Below the pieces are notes generated by a model that saw only the letters and a program-made list of their open reading frames with translations, was not told the DNA's origin and made no database searches. A DNA stretch of 5,297 nucleotides, from NCBI GenBank assembly GCA_029938505.1, contig JAOZUV010000169.1:1-5297 (forward strand), read 5' to 3'. Positions 1-5,297 of the stretch are shown piece by piece. Position 1 is the stretch's first letter, and the number at the start of each line of letters is the position of its first letter. The translations under genes were made by a program, and so were the position numbers. The stretch is from Bacteroidales bacterium (lineage in GTDB: Bacteria > Bacteroidota > Bacteroidia > Bacteroidales > GCA-2711565).

Positions 1-2078
1 TTAATATCAGCAGCATTTGTGAGTGCAGTTATTATTGCATTTTGATAAATTCGGTTTGCAAATGAAGAAGTTTGTTGCGTTCTGAAAAGATCAATATTTG
101 TAGTCGTTTCTTGTGTTTTCATTTCATTGAATTTTACAACGAATACACCTTCGCTACCAACAATAGTTTCAATCTCTCCTTTTTTCATCCCAAATACCTC
201 ACCAACAACTTTAGGTTCAAAACCACGTGATCCGAGCACAGCAAGATTAAAGTTAACATCAACGTTTTCGCTGGTAACACCCCATTTTTGTGCAATCTGA
301 TCAAAACCATTTAACCCTTTCAATTCATTTTGGATATATTCTATTTTTTTCTCTTCGCGAACTTTTGCTTCAATTTCAAATTTAACTTTTTCAAAAGCAC
401 GCGAACCACTTTCTTCAACACCAATTAATATTACGATCACATATTTCCCATCAAAATCAAATATCGGAGAAATACTTCCAACTTCTGTATTATCGTTAAA
501 AGCCCAGCGAACAACCTGACGTGGGTATTGTAAATCATAAATATTACTAGTCATTCTAGTCATTCCAGGAAAAGTTCTACTATTTAAGCCCAACTCCATA
601 ACATTATCAGAAAATGAAACAATATCAGTATTTTCGGCAGCGAATTTGCTTGCCATAGTCCAATAATCTTGATACGTATCACTACTGGCTTCAATAGCTC
701 TGTCTATCGTTGCAATGCGATATTTTCTACTGATATTCTTTTTCCCATTGACCTCAATAATATGGAAACCAAAATCAGTTTCAACCATTACTACTTCGCC
801 AACAGCAGCGTTTAATACCGCATTGTTAAATGCAGGAATCATACCCATATCAGCAAACCAGCCAATATTTCCGTCATTTTGTTTAGCAGAAGGGTCATCT
901 GAATATTCACGAACAATTTCAGCTAATTTTGAAGGATCACGATCAATAACTTTCAATAAACTGTCAGCCAATTGGCTTGCTTTAATTTTTGTTCTTTGAA
1001 TCTTAGCACCTTGAGCTCCTTGATAAGAAATCAAAACATGAGATGCTAACATTGAATCAGGACGAAATTGCATATCAATTAACTTCGCCATATAAAACAC
1101 TTCATTATCTAGATAAGGTTCAATAAATAAACCAACTTTAGCATTTTCTACTTTTTGAGCAATTTGAATTGGTAACTCAGATTCTTTATAGAAAGTACTA
1201 TCATAACGATGATCAGAAACCGAATTTACAAAAGTAATTGGGTTTTCTGCTATTAAAAATTCTTGATATAATTCATTCACAAGATCAGTAGTTTCAACAC
1301 GATCACCTACTGATGGTGTAACTTCAAAAACAACATATTCAACGGCTCTGGTCTCTTCTTTTAATTGGTAATCTTCAGTGTGTTTATTGTAATAATGTTT
1401 AAGATCACTCTCTGTAATATTGATCAAACTATCTGCAATACTTGAAGCGTCTTTGGCTAAAAACTGAATATTTGCTGTAACAGCACTATTATTCAGTAAT
1501 TGCTCAGCAAGACTTTCAGGAAAATAATAAGCTTTGCTAATAAGAGTACTAAATTTCGTATTAATTTGATCTTTTATAATGGCTTGCTCAAAATTATAAT
1601 ATTGTTGCCTTGCCGCTTGATCCTGCTGATTTAAAGTCCGAAGATAATTAATGATGATCTCTGGGTTAAAAATTCCTGTAGTGGGATCAGTAAAGTTTTG
1701 ACGAACCAAATAATGAGGATTACTACCGTGAAGTAATTCTGCTAACTCATCAATTGATATATCCAAACCCAATGCTTCAAACTCTTCATTTAATAAAATT
1801 TCATTTACAAACTGATTCCAAGTTTGCTCTCTAACAAAAAAAGCTTCTGTAGCAGTAAGATTCTGCTTAGCTTGCTGTTGTTTTCTTAATTGTATATTCT
1901 GTTCAACACGAGAATTAAATTCTTTATAGCTAACTTCTTCGCCATTTACTTCTCCTACTGTATTCGTACGATGACCTTTAGCTTTTGAGAGATCACCCAA
2001 AATAAATGCCGCTAAAGCAATACCAATAACAATAATCAACAAACCTGAATGCTTTCTAATTTTTCCAATTACAGCCAT
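1..2078 (-). CDS. ppiD: PpiD-like membrane-anchored periplasmic peptidyl-prolyl cis-trans isomerase (3' end cut by window edge)
   Basis: Reading the minus strand from the ATG at 2078 gives 692 uninterrupted codons to the left edge, with no stop and no frameshift. The protein starts with a short basic segment (MAVIGKIRKH) and one membrane helix at about residues 12-28, so it is an inner-membrane-anchored periplasmic protein. A SurA-like N-terminal chaperone region follows (about 40-330). A parvulin domain (about 340-445) has the expected ASHVLISY motif (His347), DGNIGWF (402-408) and GFHIIEV (His439), so isomerase activity looks intact. Residues about 560-650 resemble a second, degenerate parvulin-like fold without the histidine motifs. 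The family folds exported and outer-membrane proteins. Bacteroidota members are about 700 residues long, and the last visible residues (AADI, then AA-) match the usual ending, so only about ten residues should be missing. It is the last visible gene of the cluster, 96 bases after the CNNM/CorC gene. Confident in the family; the exact clients are unknown. Confidence 0.93.
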   Translation of the reverse strand, partial: MAVIGKIRKHSGLLIIVIGIALAAFILGDLSKAKGHRTNTVGEVNGEEVSYKEFNSRVEQNIQLRKQQQAKQNLTATEAFFVREQTWNQFVNEILLNEEFEALGLDISIDELAELLHGSNPHYLVRQNFTDPTTGIFNPEIIINYLRTLNQQDQAARQQYYNFEQAIIKDQINTKFSTLISKAYYFPESLAEQLLNNSAVTANIQFLAKDASSIADSLINITESDLKHYYNKHTEDYQLKEETRAVEYVVFEVTPSVGDRVETTDLVNELYQEFLIAENPITFVNSVSDHRYDSTFYKESELPIQIAQKVENAKVGLFIEPYLDNEVFYMAKLIDMQFRPDSMLASHVLISYQGAQGAKIQRTKIKASQLADSLLKVIDRDPSKLAEIVREYSDDPSAKQNDGNIGWFADMGMIPAFNNAVLNAAVGEVVMVETDFGFHIIEVNGKKNISRKYRIATIDRAIEASSDTYQDYWTMASKFAAENTDIVSFSDNVMELGLNSRTFPGMTRMTSNIYDLQYPRQVVRWAFNDNTEVGSISPIFDFDGKYVIVILIGVEESGSRAFEKVKFEIEAKVREEKKIEYIQNELKGLNGFDQIAQKWGVTSENVDVNFNLAVLGSRGFEPKVVGEVFGMKKGEIETIVGSEGVFVVKFNEMKTQETTTNIDLFRTQQTSSFANRIYQNAIITALTNAADI
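547..564 (-). repeat. 9-bp in-frame tandem duplication in ppiD
   Basis: CTAGTCATT occurs twice in direct succession on the plus strand. In the ppiD frame the repeated region encodes the tract M-T-R-M-T-S. It keeps the frame and lies between the parvulin domain and the C-terminal region, where a three-residue change is likely tolerated. It may be a small slippage duplication. Confidence 0.5.
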
Positions 2079-2174
2079 CTTATATTCAATTTTAAAATAG
2101 TTTGCAAATGTACAAAGGAAAGTTAAGATAAAAAAATAAAAACGGCCTATAAAAACATGGGGGATATGCTACTG
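2079..2174. other. Intergenic gap between the CNNM/CorC gene and ppiD
   Basis: These 96 bases form the longest non-coding stretch in the window. Read on the minus strand, it holds a T-rich tract, the candidate TACATTTG element and an AT-rich leader before ppiD. No Shine-Dalgarno sequence is visible before the ATG, which is normal in this phylum. I see no stable stem-loop before the T-rich tract (only the 4-base palindrome GGCC), so there is no convincing terminator and read-through from the upstream gene is plausible. Confidence 0.6.
2105..2112 (-). promoter_or_regulatory. Candidate Bacteroidota -7 promoter element upstream of ppiD
   Basis: The minus strand reads TACATTTG here, an exact match to the TAnnTTTG element used by the primary sigma factor of Bacteroidota. 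It lies 26 bases before the ppiD ATG, which would put transcription start near 2098 and give a leader of about 20 bases. About 19 bases further upstream there is only a T-run and no clear TTG/TTTG -33 element, so the match is partial. If real, it would let ppiD be expressed apart from the upstream genes. Confidence 0.4.
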
Positions 2175-3440
2175 CTATTTGTTAACCAAGAGCTTAACCA
2201 AATCAATTTTATTATCTCCTGCTTGCATAACTTTAAATGTAAATTGATCAGTTTTTATAACATCCAATTCAATCGGAATACTTTCGTGATGATGAATAAT
2301 ATAACCAGCTAAAGTTTCATATTCCTCCATTTCAGGAATATTTAAATCGTACTTTTCATTCAGGTAATCAATTTCTAATCGGCCAGCGAATAAATAAGTA
2401 TGTTCATCAATTTTTTTATCAACCATTTCCTCTGAGTCGTGCTCATCTTCAATCTCACCAAATATTTCTTCAATGATATCCTCCATCGTGATCATACCAG
2501 AGGTACCTCCAAATTCATCCACAACAACAGCCACACTTTTTTGGTCCTTAATCATCATCGACAATACCTTATTAGCAAGCATGGTTTCGGGTACAATAAT
2601 AATTGATTTTAAAATAGCATTGATATTATCTGGTTTTTTAAACATGTCAAACGAATGCGCATAACCAATAATGTTGTCAATACTATTTCGATATACTAAA
2701 ATTTTTGAATGACCTGTTTGTACAAATAATTTCTTTAATTCCTTTAAAGATTCTGTTTCCTCCACAGCAGTAATTTCGGTACGAGGAATCATACATTCGC
2801 GAAGCTTAACATTTCGGAAATCAATGGCATTCTGAAAAATCTGCATATCTTGTTTAATTTCACTCTCATCATGCTCACTATTCGTAAATTCTTTAACATA
2901 TTCACCCAAATCAATCGGACTAAATGAGTATTTTTTAAAAGCAAAATTTACCCTAAACAACTTTTGCAAAATAACTTCTGAAAATCCAATAATAGTATAT
3001 ACTAAAGGATAAAGTACTAGATAAAATAAATAAAGTGGAAGACTAAAAAAATTTAACACTTTATTTGGTCGAATCCGAAATAATATTTTAGGAATAAACT
3101 CAGCTGTAACTAAAATTAAAACTGTTGCTATAATCGTTTGATAAAAAAGCACCCATACCTCCCCTGCTAAATATGTAGGAAGAATATCAATTAGCCATGG
3201 CTCAAGAATATTGGCCATGGCAATGCCATAAATTACAAGTGCAATATTATTGCCTAACAAAAGAGTACCAATAAATTTTGAGGGTTTTTGAGATAGCCTG
3301 GATAACAAATTAGCAGAAAAAAGTCCACGACTTTTATCAACTTCAATTTTCAAACGATTTGAGCTGATAAATGCAATTTCTATCCCCGAAAAAAAAGCAG
3401 ATAATAAAAGGGTAATAAATACAATGATCCAATTATCCAT
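2175..3440 (-). CDS. CNNM/CBS/CorC_HlyC-domain membrane protein ('hemolysin family', probable divalent-cation transporter)
   Basis: From the ATG at 3440 the protein has 421 residues, a normal length for the family. The N-terminal CNNM (DUF21) domain has about four membrane segments (near 4-24, 56-78, 95-117, 129-156) and the hallmark motifs SGIEIAF (18-24), LLGNNIA (61-67) and TAEFIPK (112-118). A cytoplasmic CBS pair follows, opening at MIPR (217-220) and closing with DEFGG (308-312) and the acidic GMITMEDIIEEIFGEI (315-330). A CorC_HlyC domain ends the protein (about 344-420, ETLAGYI at 375-381). Relatives export Mg2+ or Co2+ and their CBS domains bind nucleotide; 'hemolysin' is a historical label. 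GldE, a gliding-motility protein, belongs to the same family, but nothing here shows a gliding role. An in-frame TTG lies two codons upstream (3446); I prefer the ATG because no ribosome-binding site supports the TTG. It follows lptC by 32 bases, so it is probably co-transcribed. Confidence 0.92.
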   Translation of the reverse strand: MDNWIIVFITLLLSAFFSGIEIAFISSNRLKIEVDKSRGLFSANLLSRLSQKPSKFIGTLLLGNNIALVIYGIAMANILEPWLIDILPTYLAGEVWVLFYQTIIATVLILVTAEFIPKILFRIRPNKVLNFFSLPLYLFYLVLYPLVYTIIGFSEVILQKLFRVNFAFKKYSFSPIDLGEYVKEFTNSEHDESEIKQDMQIFQNAIDFRNVKLRECMIPRTEITAVEETESLKELKKLFVQTGHSKILVYRNSIDNIIGYAHSFDMFKKPDNINAILKSIIIVPETMLANKVLSMMIKDQKSVAVVVDEFGGTSGMITMEDIIEEIFGEIEDEHDSEEMVDKKIDEHTYLFAGRLEIDYLNEKYDLNIPEMEEYETLAGYIIHHHESIPIELDVIKTDQFTFKVMQAGDNKIDLVKLLVNK

Positions 3441-3472
3441 TATCAAAATATTAATATCCTATAAATTTAATG

Positions 3473-4042
3473 CTATTTTTTTATTTCTTCATCTTGAACC
3501 TCTACTTCTCCTGTTGGGTCTGTAATTACATAACGATCAAAACGCTCATCAGATTGAAGTGCCGTACCATATAATACTTCTGAGGGGGTGGTAATTTTCA
3601 CTTTAACATTGGAATAAATAGTTTTTTTTCGTTCATCCCAATTAAGCTCTTCAGTGTTCAACTGTTCCTCTTTGATCAAATTTCTTACAATAACATTTTT
3701 TCTAGCTACAAATAATTTTCTCTTTATATAGCTCTTCCCATAATCTGCCGTTAATGTTGATTCTTCATTCATTTGACGATCGTAAAAAACAATATGCAAG
3801 CCTTCAGGAAACAACATATAAGGATTATCTCCCCCAAAATGTTCTACAACTTTGCTAATCATTTTTGCTTTTATAAAACCAGAATCACTTCTGTACATGG
3901 TTACATCAGTAACAATAAGCTCCGGAAGTGTATCATTAGTAGATAATGCCTCTATAGTCTTTAAATCATTGCGACAAGAAAAAAGCATTGTTATGAACAC
4001 GGTCATAACAATGCTAATTACTAAATACTTTTTATATTTCAT
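3473..4042 (-). CDS. lptC: LPS export ABC transporter periplasmic component LptC (lipoprotein form)
   Basis: LptC passes lipopolysaccharide from the inner-membrane LptBFG transporter to the periplasmic LptA bridge. From the ATG at 4042 the protein has 189 residues: a basic start (MKYKKY), a hydrophobic stretch and a lipobox-like LFSC with Cys23, so it is probably a lipoprotein. The Phe at the -2 position is unusual for a strict lipobox. The body shows the motifs of Bacteroidota LptC: FPEGLHIVFYD (78-88), LTADYG (97-102), LNTEELNWD (128-136), IYSNVKVKITTP (142 onward) and YG (158-159), fitting the beta-jellyroll LptC/OstA fold. A TTG at 4054 would add four residues (MKQQ); the ATG gives a more standard signal peptide and I prefer it. 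The gene starts 23 bases after the TPR gene stops and precedes the CNNM/CorC gene by 32 bases, consistent with an operon. Its signal-peptide codons contain a strong inverted repeat, described separately. The family call is firm. Confidence 0.92.
   Translation of the reverse strand: MKYKKYLVISIVMTVFITMLFSCRNDLKTIEALSTNDTLPELIVTDVTMYRSDSGFIKAKMISKVVEHFGGDNPYMLFPEGLHIVFYDRQMNEESTLTADYGKSYIKRKLFVARKNVIVRNLIKEEQLNTEELNWDERKKTIYSNVKVKITTPSEVLYGTALQSDERFDRYVITDPTGEVEVQDEEIKK
3979..4015 (-). repeat. Perfect 13-bp inverted repeat plus T-run (terminator-like hairpin) inside lptC
   Basis: On the minus strand the left arm AGCATTGTTATGA (4015-4003) and right arm TCATAACAATGCT (3996-3984) pair perfectly around the 6-base loop CCGTGT. 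The right arm is followed directly by TTTTTCTT. The stem, short loop and U-run have the form of an intrinsic terminator. It begins 27 bases after the A of the lptC ATG and encodes residues 10-20 of the signal peptide, with no break in the reading frame. Whether it acts in RNA (attenuation or polarity), acts in DNA (a protein-binding dyad) or is incidental cannot be told from sequence alone. The repeat itself is certain; a function is not. Confidence 0.75.
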
Positions 4043-4065
4043 TTGTTGTTTCAATACAAGTAATC

Positions 4066-5297
4066 TTATTTACTTGCCCGAATAGTAGTAGTTTCATTAA
4101 TCCAACACTCTACTTTGTATTTATCTCCTTCTTTTAAATCATATAAAAAGATAGTCTCCATTGTTGGAAAATGCTTACTATAATCTCTAATTCTTTTATT
4201 GGCTACATCTGCAGACGAAGGATCTGCTCTTTTAGCTTTATAATATTGATCAACAGCTGCCCAATAAGCCACTCTATTGGTCAAATCATTATCTCCACAA
4301 TTTTTTGCACTTGCAGCATACATATCACCAATCATTATATAAGCCTGACCATTGTTAGGATTATACTTTAATGATTTTCTTGCATTGGTACGAGCAGCAG
4401 AATATTTCATTGCTTCTTTATTAATCATGGCAATGTAATAATAAATTTTTGCTAATTTATCAGTATCAGTCATTGTTGTGGCTTCCTTCAAATATATCAA
4501 TGCTTTTGAATAATCTTTATTTGAACCACTCAAATACATTCTTGAAATTAAATAAGCAGCCTCTGGTGATGGTTCAAGTTGATAAAGTTGAATAGTAGCA
4601 TCCATGAACAACTGTTCTTCTTCGCATCCTTTTTGATCAAGAATTGAAGTAATTTTCTTTAGTAATTCAAGATCTTTATTATTTTGGACATATTTTTTTG
4701 AATAGATTGTAATCAAATCTTCACAAGTAGCAAAAGGTTCGAAAAGATTTTCAACAGTCCCTTTCACATTTTGCCATCTTTCTAAATCTTTGTGTTTGGA
4801 TTGATATTTTTTCAAATTATAATCAATAATTTCACTAACCTCTTCATAAGTCTCAACAACAACTGAAGATTCAATTAATCCCTCTTTTGCCATTTTTGCA
4901 GTTAAGCGAAAATAATAAATTACATAAGGACCTTGTGACTTATTCTTTGTTAGACTAACAGACTCCTTAAACATATTATAGCATCCTTCATAATCAACTG
5001 TTTTGTACTGATAATAGTCAACTGCTTTTCGTCCAAGATTAGTTCCTTTACTACCAAAATACTCTATGCGCTGATCATAGATCATCATTAAAGTATCAAT
5101 ATACTTATCTCTTTTATTGGAATCTTTTTCTTTTTGGATAAAATATTTCATCATCTTAACACCATCAACATAAGTATATTGAGTACCAAGCGGACAATTA
5201 TTATAAACCCATCTCCATGGTGATATTGCATCATTAATTATCTCCCCTTTGTATTTGTTAGATTTCCATTGGCGATAAAACTCACGATATAAAGAAA
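4066..5297 (-). CDS. Tetratricopeptide-repeat protein of a Bacteroidota envelope cluster (5' end beyond window)
   Basis: The frame stays open from the TAA at 4066 to the right edge, giving 409 full codons. The ATG at 5154 is not the likely start. The 47 codons before it read as normal protein (SLYREFYRQW, then SPWRWVYNNCPLGTQYTYVDG) and match what I recall of the N-terminal part of this family, so the start and any signal peptide lie outside the window. Counting from the first full codon, helical repeats run through most of the protein. The clearest TPR-like units are near 246-278, 282-314 and 315-360; the last is interrupted by an insertion around KNCGDNDLTNRVAYW. A conserved-looking tail follows, ending in FPTMETIF, then CWINETTTIR. 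TPR arrays bind other proteins. No enzyme motif is visible and the function is unknown. Its place 23 bases before lptC suggests a role in envelope assembly, by association only. Confidence 0.85.
   Translation of the reverse strand, partial: SLYREFYRQWKSNKYKGEIINDAISPWRWVYNNCPLGTQYTYVDGVKMMKYFIQKEKDSNKRDKYIDTLMMIYDQRIEYFGSKGTNLGRKAVDYYQYKTVDYEGCYNMFKESVSLTKNKSQGPYVIYYFRLTAKMAKEGLIESSVVVETYEEVSEIIDYNLKKYQSKHKDLERWQNVKGTVENLFEPFATCEDLITIYSKKYVQNNKDLELLKKITSILDQKGCEEEQLFMDATIQLYQLEPSPEAAYLISRMYLSGSNKDYSKALIYLKEATTMTDTDKLAKIYYYIAMINKEAMKYSAARTNARKSLKYNPNNGQAYIMIGDMYAASAKNCGDNDLTNRVAYWAAVDQYYKAKRADPSSADVANKRIRDYSKHFPTMETIFLYDLKEGDKYKVECWINETTTIRASK

Noticed and set aside
715..999. Plus-strand open frame of 94 codons
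   Set aside because: It lies wholly opposite the parvulin domain of ppiD, which has clear family motifs, and its translation resembles no protein I recognise.
1105..1116. 12-bp palindrome TTATCTAGATAA inside ppiD
   Set aside because: About one 12-bp palindrome is expected by chance in a sequence of this length, and it has no loop, T-run or promoter context.
2115..2165. Possible intrinsic terminator between the CNNM/CorC gene and ppiD
   Set aside because: A T-rich tract is present on the minus strand, but the only dyad before it is the 4-base GGCC, too weak to form a stem.
2473..4371. Short plus-strand open frames at 2473-2664, 3852-4085 and 4171-4371
   Set aside because: Each is antisense to a well-supported minus-strand gene, is short, and has the low-complexity composition expected of a shadow frame.
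1..5297. Mobile elements, CRISPR arrays, tRNA or rRNA genes, phage or defence systems
   Set aside because: No transposase-like protein, spaced direct repeats, cloverleaf-like or rRNA-like sequence was seen, and coding sequence fills all but about 150 bases of the window.

Overview
The window is AT-rich (roughly two thirds A+T by eye) and looks like a chromosomal segment of a Bacteroidota bacterium, probably of the Bacteroidales or a marine relative. The evidence is the protein types: a Bacteroidota-type LptC lipoprotein, a long PpiD-like isomerase beginning with the characteristic basic-then-hydrophobic anchor, and a TPR protein of a Bacteroidota-specific kind. There are no Shine-Dalgarno sequences at useful spacing, and there is a TAnnTTTG promoter element. 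The exact taxon is an inference.

All four genes lie on the minus strand and are read from right to left. From 5297 to 4066 is the C-terminal part of a TPR protein whose start lies beyond the right edge. Then come lptC (4042-3473), a CNNM/CBS/CorC-type membrane protein (3440-2175), and a PpiD-like peptidyl-prolyl isomerase (2078-1) that runs off the left edge, probably about ten residues short of its end. The gaps are 23, 32 and 96 bases, so the first three genes look like one operon. ppiD may be co-transcribed and may also have its own promoter in the 96-base gap.

Functionally this is a cell-envelope cluster. LptC works in lipopolysaccharide transport to the outer membrane, and PpiD-like proteins fold exported and outer-membrane proteins in the periplasm. 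The CNNM/CorC protein is an inner-membrane divalent-cation transporter or regulator. The TPR protein probably scaffolds or assists envelope work, but its function is not known. From memory this gene order is common in Bacteroidota.

No previously undescribed system is evident; the genes are conserved housekeeping genes. The observation most worth a second look is a perfect 13-base inverted repeat with a 6-base loop followed by a T-run, that is, a terminator-like hairpin. It sits inside the signal-peptide codons of lptC and could couple translation of lptC to expression of the downstream genes.
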